A DNA stretch of 64,000 nucleotides from Ahaetulla prasina (lineage: Eukaryota; Chordata; Lepidosauria; Squamata; Colubridae), in assembly GCF_028640845.1 (NCBI RefSeq), contig NC_080539.1, forward strand, positions 105,736,554 through 105,800,553. The letters run 5' to 3'. The notes below the pieces were generated by a model that was not told the DNA's origin, did no database searches, and worked only from the letters and a program-made list of their open reading frames with translations. Made by a program: the position numbers and the translations under genes. Within the stretch, counting starts at the first letter, position 1, and each line of letters opens with the position of its first letter. This document shows positions 24,674 through 35,800 of this stretch, piece after piece.

Positions 24674-24986
24674 GGTTAATGTATAAATTGTGATGGGTAA
24701 GGTACATTTCTGTTACTTTACCGTTTTACCAAATGCACCTAATCAGGGTTTGGTTCTTTTTGAGAAAATGAACTTTTTTTGTTTGACTTGCCTTATTAAA
24801 GATCGCCGTAAAAACACATGCACGCAACTGAATTGCCTTTCTAGCGCGTTCATCTTCACCCGCTTTCGCTTAATGCGGGGACTAGCAAATAGATGCATGG
24901 TGCTGGGAGGTAAATAAAACCCAAGTCGTCACGCAGGTCAACATCTAACAGCTGTCAAATTTTAATATAATTACAATTCTGTTTTT

Positions 24987-25340
24987 TTAAAAAAGACAGT
25001 CGGTTTTTTAAGAATCACGTTACTCGGTAATAGATAATTTTGTTGATTGCTCGAACCATTCCTAATTCTAAACCACTTTTTAAAATTAGTAAATGCTTCT
25101 GTGCTCTTTTAATTACTGCTGAGTGCGTCACAGAACACGCTCTTCTAATTAATTTTTAGAATAAATTGAAATAAGCAAAAGTGTTTGGTATATGTTCCTG
25201 GTTCACAGAATGTTGTTGCAACTCCATACGATGTCCTGGATTTAAATTCTTAGTTTTTTCTCGCTGATTCTTCCATCTTTCCTTCCCAGGAAAAATACCT
25301 CTCAAGTGGAAGACGATGCTTTTTGATACCATCGACCATG
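24987..25340. other. Single-copy spacer with LINE scrap
   Basis: Present only after P copy 1. It ends GATGCTTTTTGATACCATCG then ACCATGGT, resembling the LINE reverse-transcriptase stretch encoding AFDTIDHGILL, and joins the SLC18B1 intron block at ATCCTGCTG. No exon of SLC18B1 was found in it. Confidence 0.5.
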
Positions 25341-25989
25341 GTATCCTGCTGTGAATTTAAAATTCGATTCATTGTATGCATTTAACATTTTAAAAAATAG
25401 TTTATGGGTCAGTCACTTTTTCTAGATTTTTCAATAAACTTTGGTGATCATAAGCATTATTACAATACTGATACTATAGTAGTTCATAAAGTTTCATGTC
25501 ATTAATGTATGAACTGTTAGTAAAGAACAGTTAATTGCACTAGTTTACTTCACTGTATAAAATAGGTTGATTTGTATAATGTTACAAGTGCAACTATGTC
25601 AATATATCATTTGTTTTAAACAAATATAAGAAAGTTTCCAAACCAAGCATTTATTTTTAATGATTTACAGCTTGTACAAATTGGAGCAAAATTTATGTTT
25701 GTTGCTGGCATGTTTGTCTCTGGATGTGTCACGGTTCTCTTTGGGGTGAGTATAGATATCTGTTTTATGCAGCGTCTTTTCCTTAAACCTTCACTGTGTT
25801 GTATATGTATCTACTTTCTTTTTCTTTTATTAACTAGACTCGCTGACTGCAAGGATGGATAATCTCTGGAGTTCATTGTTTTAATTCCTTTGAAAAATAG
25901 AAATCGTTTTTCCTCCCGCCGTTTCCTTCTCAGCCCCCTTCCGCCCCCCCCCGCGCCCCGAAGAGCGAAAAGAAACGAATAACCTTTTT
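25341..25989 (+). repeat. SLC18B1 exon block Q, copy 1 (left-truncated)
   Basis: From ATCCTGCTGTGAATTTAAAA through the exon at 25671 to GAAAAGAAACGAATAACC. Copies 2 (26736-27642) and 3 (29038-29891) extend further left. Copies 1 and 2 share a GC-rich right end (CCTCCCGCCGTTTCC...) that copy 3 lacks. Confidence 0.85.
25671..25745 (+). CDS. SLC18B1: SLC18B1 transmembrane exon, duplicate copy 1
   Basis: TTTACAG acceptor, then codons reading [20 protein letters not shown] and TVLFG, donor GTGAGT. Because the donor is preceded by GGGG, the exon is 75 nt and phase 0-0. Its sequence otherwise equals the copies at 27332 and 29657. Spliced to another copy it adds 25 in-frame residues of membrane helix; spliced directly to the exon at 30165 it shifts the frame. 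Whether it is used, or is real at all, is open. Confidence 0.7.
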
Positions 25990-26731
25990 TAAAAAAACCT
26001 AAAACTAAACTACTACAGGCCTACCGAGGCGCGCGCCTACCTTACAAATTCCACGAGTCGCCGATGAAAAGGAAGAGGTGGAGCCTCCGGCCTCTTATTT
26101 AAACCCCCGCAAGGACCCAAGCCCCGCTCCTGAAAATAGGTGTCTGATTCTATTGCCTGTTTTGGCAGGAGCGGAGGGAGCGGGGGGTCTGGGGAATGGG
26201 GAACCGTGTAGGCATTTCAAAGGTTAAACAGAACCAGACGCCATCCTATATCGAAGGTCGCCTATTCGGGCAGCGGGAATCTTTGAAGCACTTTGCCAAT
26301 AGGTGTCCATGCTAACTGCCTGAAGTATTTCCTCGGCTAGTACAGCACCAGAAAGGCGCGAGGGAGGCTACTTTTCAGGAGTTTTGATTGGACGATAGAA
26401 GCGATTGCTGAGTATATAAAGGTTAATGTATAAATTGTGATGGGTAAGGTACATTTCTGTTACTTTACCGTTTTACCAAATGCACCTAATCAGGGTTTGG
26501 TTCTTTTTGAGAAAATGAACTTTTTTTGTTTGACTTGCCTTATTAAAGATCGCCGTAAAAACACATGCACGCAACTGAATTGCCTTTCTAGCGCGTTCAT
26601 CTTCACCCGCTTTCGCTTAATGCGGGGACTAGCAAATAGATGCATGGTGCTGGGAGGTAAATAAAACCCAAGTCGTCACGCAGGTCAACATCTAACAGCT
26701 GTCAAATTTTAATATAATTACAATTCTGTTT
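25990..26731. repeat. Promoter block P, copy 2
   Basis: Same as 24243-24986 with offset 1747. Joins block Q copy 2 at GTTTTTTAAACC, where copy 1 continues into GTTTTTTTAAAAAAGACAG. Includes a second RPS12 leader and both divergent core promoter motifs. Confidence 0.87.
26041..26078 (-). other. RPS12: RPS12 5'-TOP leader exon, copy 2
   Basis: Identical to 24294-24331 including the pyrimidine tract and donor. It lies between two copies of the SLC18B1 exon, on the opposite strand. If active, transcripts would have to cross copy 1 to reach the RPS12 coding exons. Confidence 0.6.
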
Positions 26732-26735
26732 TTTA

Positions 26736-27642
26736 AACCTTGGACTCTTTAATCAAACAACAACTATAGTGATAGAAAATTGCCTGTGTTTCAGTTGTTA
26801 TGCCTTGCAGAATGACAGTCATTTTGTAAATAGGCATAACTCCTTTGGAAGCCTTTTAATGTGTACATCTTCAGCATAAAAGTATCAAACGTGCCCACAA
26901 GCTCAATTTTTTTTTGCCTGATAGTGTATTGCTGTATCTTGCATTTTTTATGAAATTTCAAGGTTTTTCCATGGTGCTGCAGCAATATCAAGGCCAATTT
27001 ATCCTGCTGTGAATTTAAAATTCGATTCATTGTATGCATTTAACATTTTAAAAAAATAGTTTATGGGTCAGTCACTTTTTCTAGATTTTTTCAATAAACT
27101 TTGGTGATCATAAGCATTATTACAATACTGATACTATAGTAGTTCATAAAGTTTCATGTCATTAATGTATGAACTGTTAGTAAAGAACAGTTAATTGCAC
27201 TAGTTTACTTCACTGTATAAAATAGGTTGATTTGTATAATGTTACAAGTGCAACTATGTCAATATATCATTTGTTTTTAAACAAATATAAGAAAGTTTCC
27301 AAACCAAGCATTTATTTTTAATGATTTACAGCTTGTACAAATTGGAGCAAAATTTATGTTTGTTGCTGGCATGTTTGTCTCTGGATGTGTCACGGTTCTC
27401 TTTGGGGTGAGTATAGATATCTGTTTTATGCAGCGTCTTTTCCTTAAACCTTCACTGTGTTGTATATGTATCTACTTTCTTTTTCTTTTATTAACTAGAC
27501 TCGCTGACTGCAAGGATGGATAATCTCTGGAGTTCATTGTTTTAATTCCTTTGAAAAATAGAAATCGTTTTTCCTCCCGCCGTTTCCTTCTCAGCCCCTT
27601 CCGCCCCCGCGCCCCGAAGAGCGAAAAGAAACGAATAACCTT
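26736..27642 (+). repeat. SLC18B1 exon block Q, copy 2
   Basis: Begins ACCTTGGACTCTTTAATCAA, matching copy 3 at about 29043. Carries the exon at 27332. The minus-strand 82-codon frame at 26791-27039 is identical in copy 3 (29099-29347) and looks like chance in intron DNA. Confidence 0.88.
27332..27406 (+). CDS. SLC18B1: SLC18B1 transmembrane exon, duplicate copy 2
   Basis: Same 75-nt sequence as copy 1, including GGGG at the donor, with intact acceptor (GATTTACAG) and donor (GTGAGTAT). Phase 0-0. Flanked on both sides by RPS12 promoter blocks. Confidence 0.7.
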
Positions 27643-27807
27643 TTTAAAAACCTAAAACTAAACTACTACAGGCCTACCGAGGCGCGCGCCTACCTTACAA
27701 ATTCCACGAGTCGCCGATGAAAAGGAAGAGGTGGAGCCTCCGGCCTCTTATTTAAACCCCGCAAGGACCCAAGCCCCGCTCCTGAAAATAGGTGTCTGAT
27801 TCTATTG
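27643..27807. repeat. Promoter block P, copy 3, truncated
   Basis: Repeats the first 160 bp of block P, including the TOP leader and TATA-like box, then breaks at GATTCTATTG into an L2-type LINE. Confidence 0.85.
27694..27731 (-). other. RPS12: RPS12 5'-TOP leader exon, copy 3
   Basis: Identical leader sequence. Upstream CpG-rich DNA is cut 76 bp beyond the start site by the LINE junction, so promoter function is doubtful. Confidence 0.5.
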
Positions 27808-28655
27808 GCCCCAAAGGATAGGGTGCGCAACTTGGGTGTCCTCCTGGATGACCGGCTGTCGTTTGAAGATCATTTGACGGCCGTCTCCAGGAGGGCCTTC
27901 CACCAGGTTCGCCTGGTTCGGCAGTTCGCCCCTTCCTTGATCGGGATTCCTTATGCACGGTCACTCATGCGCTCGTTACCTCTCGCTTGGATTATTGTAA
28001 TGCTCTCTACATGGGGCTCCCTTGAAGTGCGTCCGGAGGCTTCAGTTAGTCAGAGCGCGGCAGCGGGTGATAGAGGAGCTGCACGCAGCTCCCATGTAAC
28101 ACCTCTCCTGCGCAGGCTGCACTGGCTACCTGTGGCCTCTCGGGTGCACTTTAAGGTGTTAGTCACGACCTTTAAGGCGCTCCATGGCTTAGGACCTGGG
28201 TACTTACGGGACCGCCTACTGCTACCACATGCCTCCCCCCGACCCGTGCGCTCTCACAGAGGGACTCCTCAGGGTGCCATCCGCCAAACAATGTCGGCTG
28301 GTGGCCCCAGGGGCAGGCCTTCTCTGTGGGGGCCCCACACTCTGGAACGAACTCCCCCCGGGCTTACGCCAGATATCTGACCTTCGGACATTCCGTCGCG
28401 AACTGAAAACATATCTTTTTATTCGCGCGGGGCTGGCTTGAATGAAATTTTAAACTTAAATTTTTAGCAATTTTAATGGGGTTATTGGTTTTATGGTAAA
28501 TTTCTTAAATTTCTCAGGCTCATTTAATAAGTTTTTAACTGATTTTAATTTTGTATATTGTATATTGTTCTTTGTTGGTTTTATTCTGCCTGTACACCGC
28601 CCTGAGTCCTTCGGGAGAAGGGCGGTATAAAAATCAAATAAATATAAATATAATA
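27808..28655 (+). mobile_element. L2-type LINE 3' part at a duplication junction
   Basis: The plus strand encodes VRNLGVLLDDRLSFEDHLTA and SRRAFHQVRLVRQ, then shifts frame, and resumes as LRRLHWLPVASRVHFKVLV and WNELPPGLRQ, the ORF2 tail also seen at 10353-11009. The 3' end CCGCCCTGAGTCCTTCGGG and (ATAAAT)n-like tail follow. It lies exactly between truncated P copy 3 and truncated U copy 3 with no target duplication, so the junctions are rearrangement points rather than a simple insertion. Confidence 0.85.
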
Positions 28656-28662
28656 TAAATAT

Positions 28663-29009
28663 AATGGATGGAAATTGACCAAAGAAAGATTCAACCTAGA
28701 AATAAGGAGAAATCTTATGACAGAGCAATCAACCAATGGAACAGCTTGCCTTCAGAAGTTGTGGGAGCTTCATCACTGGAAGCTTTCAAAAAGAGACTGG
28801 ACTGCCATCTGTCAGAAATGGTGTAGGTCTCCTCCTTGGGCAGAGGGTTGGATTAGATGACTTACAAGGTCACTTCCAACTCTGTTAATCTGTTAAATCT
28901 GTTCTGCTTTCAGCCATTTTTGAAGAACTGAAAACCTTTCTTATATTTTCTACATAACGTATTTTTTTCAATGTCCTGACCATCTAAACTATGGCTTTTT
29001 AAACTTTTT
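28663..29009 (+). repeat. Direct repeat U, copy 3 (partial)
   Basis: Starts ATGGATGGAAATTGACCAAA and matches the right part of U copies 1 and 2. It continues through ACCATAGAACATGTTAGG into block Q copy 3, probably the ancestral arrangement. Confidence 0.85.
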
Positions 29010-29037
29010 AAAACCATAGAACATGTTAGGTGTTTTT

Positions 29038-29891
29038 TTTTTAAACCTTGGACTCTTTAATCAAACAACAACTATAGTGATAGAAAATTGCCTGTGTTTC
29101 AGTTGTTATGCCTTGCAGAATGACAGTCATTTTGTAAATAGGCATAACTCCTTTGGAAGCCTTTTAATGTGTACATCTTCAGCATAAAAGTATCAAACGT
29201 GCCCACAAGCTCAATTTTTTTTTGCCTGATAGTGTATTGCTGTATCTTGCATTTTTTATGAAATTTCAAGGTTTTTCCATGGTGCTGCAGCAATATCAAG
29301 GCCAATTTATCCTGCTGTGAATTTAAAATTCGATTCATTGTATGCATTTAACATTTTAAAAAAATAGTTTATGGGTCAGTCACTTTTTCTAGATTTTTTC
29401 AATAAACTTTGGTGATCATAAGCATTATTACAATACTGATACTATAGTAGTTCATAAAGTTTCATGTCATTAATGTATGAACTGTTAGTAAAGAACAGTT
29501 AATTGCACTAGTTTACTTCACTGTATAAAATAGGTTGATTTGTATAATGTTACAAGTGCAACTATGTCAATATATCATTTGTTTTTAAACAAATATAAGA
29601 AATATAAAATATAAGAAAGTTTCCAAACCAAGCATTTATTTTTTAATGATTTACAGCTTGTACAAATTGGAGCAAAATTTATGTTTGTTGCTGGCATGTT
29701 TGTCTCTGGATGTGTCACGGTTCTCTTTGGGTGAGTATAGATATCTGTTTTATGCAGCGTCTTTTCCTTAAACCTTCACTGTGTTGTATATGTATCTACT
29801 TTCTTTTTTCTTTTATTAACTAGACTCGCTGACTGCAAGGATGGATAATCTCTGGAGTTCATTGTTTTAATTCCTTTGAAAAATAGAAATC
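29038..29891 (+). repeat. SLC18B1 exon block Q, copy 3
   Basis: Contains the exon at 29657 and continues without a break into unique intron and the next SLC18B1 exon. I take this copy as the ancestral one. A small AAATATAAG duplication near 29600 separates it from the others. Confidence 0.85.
29657..29730 (+). CDS. SLC18B1: SLC18B1 transmembrane exon, in-phase copy 3
   Basis: 74 nt. The donor context is TTTGG/GTGAGT with GGG rather than GGGG, so the exon ends in phase 2 and joins the A of the next exon to form Gly followed by FLDRTPDG. This is the only copy that splices in frame to the exon at 30165. Confidence 0.93.
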
Positions 29892-32800
29892 ATTTTTTTT
29901 TCCTCCATTCCTTTTGATATTAAGCTGTAAATCCCAGGCAATTATCTTGACCCTGATAAATTTAGCAGGATGAAATGTTTGTTAATACTTCTGTGATCTG
30001 GAACATTGCTGAAAATGTGAATTACTTTTATTTTATTCTGCAGTAAAATACTGCTAAACCAGTCCATATACTATGACTTTAATATCTGTCTAAATAACAT
30101 CTGTTATTAAAGCACGATTCTCTGCTTTAAGAGGTAGAGTGATTCGTTATATCTTTCTCTTTAGATTTTTGGACAGAACACCTGATGGGCCAATATTCAT
30201 AGGGCTGTGTTTTTTGGTCCGAGCAATGGATGCCATTGGTTTTTCTGCTGCAGTGACAGCCTCATTCTCTATTCTCATAAATGCTTTCCCACAAAATGTA
30301 GCTACAGTTATGGTATGTATGAAGCCAATCAAAACCATGTAACATTGGGAGAAATCATCCTAGCTATGCTAGGGACAGAGCAGGTGAATGTCTAATAACA
30401 TTTATAATATAATGTATACTTTGGTTGTATACTTTGGCAAAGAGCAACTAAGATGATTAAGGGCCTGGATCATAGGTGGAATACAGCAGGTTCTGATCAA
30501 TTCTAGAGAACCGGTAGCAGAAATTTTGAATAGTTTGGAGAACCGATAAATACCGCCCCACCCCCATCTATTCTCTGTCTCTTGACTCCCAGCTGAGCGG
30601 GAGGAAATGGGGTTTTTGCAGTAACCTTCCCCTGGAGTGGGTGGGAATGGAGATTTTACAGTATCTTTCCCCTGTCACGCCCACCAAGCCATGCCCACCA
30701 AGCCACACCCACAGAACCAGTAGTAAAAAAATTTGAAACCCACCACTGGCCTGGAGACAAAAACATGAAGTACAGTTGTACAAATTGGGTATGGCCAATC
30801 TAGAGAAAAGAAGGAGTAGGGGTAACATAATAGCAGTATTCCAATATTTGAGGAGCTGCCACAAAGAAGAGGGGCTCAACTTATTTTCTAAAACACCAGA
30901 AGGCAAGGTAGAAAACAATAGATGGAAGCTAATCAAGGAGAGAAGTAACCTAGAATTAAGGAGAAACTTCATAACAGTGAGGACAATTAACCAGTGGAGC
31001 AGCTTGCCTTCAGAAATTGTAGGTGTTTCATCACTGGAGCTTTTAAGAAAAGACTAGACAGCCACCTATCTGAAATCATATAGGATCTCCTGCTTGAGCA
31101 AGGGGTTGGACCAGAAGACCTCCAAGGTCCCTTCCAGGTCAAATTGATTGATTGATTGATTGGATCTATGACTGTTATAAGAATGAGCATCTCTTTTCTA
31201 AAAAAATCCACAGGGACGTCAAATTTACGTTGTTGCGGTGGCATCACATGATGTGACTTTTCCCCCGCTTGGCTAAACTGGGTGTGGGGATGGCCAGCGT
31301 GTGATGCATCTGGCCTGGGGCCACAAGTTTGACAGCCTTGCTCCACACCCTGGAGAATATAGTATTTCCATCTTAATATACAAAAAAAGAACACAGTCCT
31401 TTTCGTGAAAGCTACCCTGATTCTTTCACTTTTTTTGCCTCTCCTTATCCTGTGCTTTTATTTAAACTTCAGTCTGACCCCTATTTTGTAATTTCATCCC
31501 AATCAAGAAATAGAGGATGCTTAATTCCTACTTTGTAACATACTTTAACCAGTAGAATGTGAGAAGAAAAACATACAGTATCTTCCATCTCTATACATAT
31601 ATTTTGAAGTAATTGACTGTCTTCTCTTGCCTATTTCCTGCAGTCATAATAGGCTGTTGACCTAATATAACTAGATGCAAAAAAATTGATTCTCTCCTCC
31701 TTCACTTGTCTAAGATATGAGGTCTTTGCTGAAAACAAATTAACTTGTGGTGTCTCCCACAAAATGTCTAAGAAAGAAGGCAAATTAGGCTTTGTGATTC
31801 AACAGTGAAGAATTTTCTCTTTCCACATCAGTTGCCAGAAATCAGATGCCATAAAAGTTCATATAGAAGAGGAAAGATTGGAAGCCATCTAACTCTGGCT
31901 TGACACCTCTGTCATGCGTTCATAGAAAGGCTATTATACACTGAACTCCCTTGAGAAAAAGTTAATCCAGAAAAAATGAATTCATGAGCTTATGCAGTTT
32001 TCATTTTCTATGGATAACCTAATTAAACCAACGGGCAGTTCTGTTCTTTTATAAGCTAGCTTTTAAATTGAGTGTGGATGAATTTCAGTCACAACAAAAG
32101 GAATTGAATAATATGCATTTTTTTAGCACAAGAGCACTATTTATGCCAAGAAAAATATGTTTTTGTTTAAGATTATGCACTATTAATTCTTCGGTCTCTT
32201 CAGCAGCTCCTTGTAGCTTGCAATACTCATTATTCTTCCTCCGTGTTATTTTGGTAACCACTACAATAAAACCGCTCTGGACATCTGATAAGATCACAAA
32301 AACATGTGACTTTTAATACAGTCAATGTTGAAAAAGATATTATCAAGATGACTCCTCAGTACATTAGCTTATTCTTATTTCTGTTTAATAACAAGTAGTT
32401 GTTTCATTTTATAGGTTTTTCCTTATTACTGGTGGAATTCCTTCTGCTTTCATGGTTTTAATGAACCCTATCATCCAGAGCCTCCAGCTAATACAAAATG
32501 CAGCAGTATAAGTAATAATGGGTATTTAGAATATAGAATCAAAGCAGGGGTGAAATGCTCCCAGTTCGGACCGGATAGGCTAATCCGGTAGCGATGGCGG
32601 CGGGTGGTTCGGAGAACCAGTAGCAAAAATCCCTGCCCCCAGTCCCCGCCCATGCCCACCCAATGGCCCGGTTGCCTGCTTGCCCGCTTGCCGCTTCTTT
32701 TAAAAAATGCTTTTAAAAGTTAAAAAAAGAGGCTCTGATGATCACAGCTGAGCCACGCGATCATCAGAGCCTTTTTTTTACTCTTTTTTTTGAAAAGTTT

Positions 32801-35800
32801 TACAAAAAGAAATAAGTTTTTCCCCCCTCCCCCCCTCCCTCAAAAACCCCCCTCCCTCCCCAGACTTCCCGGAGCAAACACAAGGTATAGTTCAAAAAAC
32901 TAACATTCATACATTAAATTTTTAAAGTCTAACACAATTATAATCCTTCTCTTTCACATATCCTGACTTCCTCCTTTAAAGTCAAAAATTACGTCCTTCA
33001 TTCAAAGGCAGTCTGATATCTCTTAGTCTGATATCTATTTTGAATATAGTCAATCCATTTCTCCTTTTTTTTTACTCTTAAAAACATTTTTTTACAACCT
33101 ATTCAGATGAATAGGTTGTAAAAAAATGCTTTTAAAAGTAAAAAAAAAAAGATCATGCGCCACAGCTGATCCCCCTCCCCCCGTGCACTGTTCTACTTAC
33201 CCCATGCCTCCTTTTGGTGTGCACTGCATGCGCGCACACCTCGCATTTGGTGTGTGGTGCACACTGCGCATGTGCGCACCCAGGGTGCATGTGCAGCCAG
33301 CGAATTGGTAGTAAACCGGTTCAGATTTCACCAGTGGATCATAGGGATCTTGGTTATTCAATCCCTGCTCAAGGCAGGAGCTCTATACCATCCTGGTTAA
33401 GTGGTTGTCCAATATATTTTAAAAAACCTTGACTGATGGAGCACCCACAGTTCTAGGAGGCAAGATATTCCATTTATTGTTTTCAGTGTAAAAATTTTTT
33501 TTCTTATTTCTAGGTTGGATTTGAGAAGCTTTCACCCATTACTTCTTGTCCTGCCCTCTTGTGCTTCAGAGAATAAGTCAGTCGCCTCTTCTCTGTGACA
33601 ATCCCTCAAATATTGGAAGACAGTTATCATGTCCCCCTCAAGTCCTTCTCTTTGGTAGGCTAGACATATTTAGTTCCCCCAACCATTCATCATACAATTT
33701 AGTCTTCATATTCTTTATCATCCTTGTTGCACACTTTCTAGGGTCTCAGCAACTTTTTTATATTGTGGTGACCAGAACTGTACATAGTATTCCAAGTAGG
33801 GCCTCACTAGTGCAGTATAAAGCCATATTATCATTTTTTAGTATGCCAATATGTCACTGAGCTGCATAGGCTGCTAATCAGTTTCCAGGAGCAATTCAAG
33901 ATGCTGGTTGTTATCTATAAAGACCTTTCTGGCATCAAGATACCTGTGGGACTGCCAACTGTTTCTTCCCACCTAATATGTTCTGGCAAAGAATGTATAT
34001 TCCAGATCCCTTTTATTAAACATTGATATCTTATGGATTCGAGGTAGTGTGTCTTCTCTGTGCTGGCCTCCATGGTCTGGAACAACATCCCCACGGAGAT
34101 AAAACAGCACCTTCTCTCTTGAGGTTCCAGAAAGCTCATAAGACCTGGTTTTGCTGTCGGGACTACAGTTAATGTGTTTTTGGGAGTCCTGGTCTAGTGT
34201 GTTATCATTATAATTGTTTTGGTTCTTTTTTTTTTTACATTTATATCCCGCCCTTCTCCGAAGACTCAGGGCGGCTTACATTGTGTAAGGCAATAGTCTC
34301 ATTCTATTTGTATATTTATATACAAAGTCAACTTATTGCCCCCCCAACAATCTGGGTCCTCATTTTACCTACCTTATAAAGGATGGAAGGCTGAGTTAAC
34401 CTTGGGCCTGGTGGGACTTGAACCTGCAGTAATTGCAGGCAGCTGTGTTTAATAACAGGCTATCTTACAGCCTGAGCCACACCGCGGCCCCTAGGTTCAG
34501 GCTGCCTGTGGTGCTATATGTTTTTAAATGCTTGAAATGTTTTTGTGTTTGTAATCGGTCCAGAGCAGGGGTGAAATGCTCCCGGTTCGGACCAGTTCAG
34601 CCGATCCGGTAGCGATGTGGCAAGTGGTTCGGAGAACCGGTAGCGGTGGCAGCGCGAGCCCACCTGCCCAGACATCATTAGTTCCTGGTTTTAACCAGGA
34701 AGTAACCTGTTGTTGAGCCTCTATGCATGCACAGAAGGTTTTGTGCATGCACAGAGGGTCCAAGCACACACAGGACACGCGTGCAGAGTGCCCCCTTCCA
34801 AACTACTAGGGAAGGTAAGTAGATTTCACCCATGGTCCAGAGTCTATGTGAGTGGGCAGCTATAATGAATTTTAGTAATACCAGTAGTAATACTAATAGT
34901 AACACAAGGATCCTTTGCTTGGTGATCATTTCTATTTTTATTCTATTTTTATTCCACAATTCAGAAAAGTACTCCCTAAGAATCCTGGAAAGAATGTTTT
35001 AAAACATCAAACACTTGCACTTAAGCATCAAGTGCTAAACAAACAGAAACATTTTAGAGCTTAAAATGACAACAGAGAGCCACTCAGAGTAAAAGGAGTA
35101 ACATAATATAAAGCAACACGCAGAGGCAGAGAAAAAAAAATCAGCTCATTAATTAAATAGGGATTTGTTAATGAAGACACTATTTGAAAATGACAATAAA
35201 AAAACGTAAATTATATGTATAGTTCTCTAAAGTGAATGATCCTGGCCTTTTGCCAGCTTCTTGGATGGCCTTAATAGGTAACAATTCAGAATAATCTCTG
35301 TTAGGTAATCTAGGATGCCAGAAAAGTTAACTGGACTATAATTTTCTTAATAATCTTTTTTTCCTTCAAGTCAGCATTAATTGACTGCCTGGATTAGTTC
35401 CTGCAGTTTTCTTGGCAAGGTTTCAGAATGATTTGCCGTTGACTTCTTCCTGGGGCTGAGAGTGTGTGACTGGCCCAAAGTTCATCCAGCTGGCTTGTGC
35501 TTAAAGTGGGACTAGAATTTACAGTCTCATGGTTTCTAGCTTGGTGCCTTAATCACCATATCCCAGGTTTAATTAAGGTGCAGGAGAACCCTAACTAAAA
35601 CATAAGGCAGCTCACTTTACTTCACTAGAAAGTTGTTTTCAGTGATATGTCCTGAAAAGCCATAGAAGGCCGGTGAAGCTGTTATTTTAAAATGGCATAG
35701 CAAGTCAGTGAAGCAGGATGCCATTTTGTTTTGCAGAATTTTAATTAGTCACAATAATGATCAGCTCTTCTAAAATGTGCCAACAATTATTTGTAGTGAG

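Larger units (their letters stand above)
24243..24986. repeat. Promoter block P, copy 1
   Basis: CpG-rich 740-bp block starting CCTAAAACTAAACTACTACA and ending near TAATATAATTACAATTCTG. Repeated at 25990-26731 and, truncated, at 27643-27807. It holds the RPS12 leader and TATA-like element on the minus strand and a TATA/CCAAT pair on the plus strand. The 75-codon frame beginning MMGKVHF inside it is identical in two copies but has no recognisable domain. Confidence 0.85.
32466..34565 (+). mobile_element. Ancient L2 LINE split by later insertions
   Basis: [16 protein letters not shown] coding near 32470-32510 resumes at about 33846-34200 with [20 protein letters not shown] and a WNNIP-like segment. 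The intervening DNA is a hAT MITE (32545-33336) and a CR1 (33355-33845). A SINE (34222-34495) interrupts the 3' part. The host L2 is therefore the oldest layer. Confidence 0.65.

Noticed and set aside
24690..24917. 75-codon frame starting MMGKVHFCYF, identical in two copies (also 26437-26664), as a novel conserved gene
   Set aside because: Identity between copies is explained by the duplication of the whole block. No domain, no splice context and no known relative in my reading.
25671..25745. Treating copies 1 and 2 of the SLC18B1 exon as frameshifted pseudo-exons
   Set aside because: The extra G makes them 75 nt and in frame with each other and copy 3, so they are not disabled by themselves. 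Left as open.
31144..31165. Short direct repeats and microsatellites as a CRISPR array
   Set aside because: Uniform simple repeats without spacers, in a vertebrate nuclear context.
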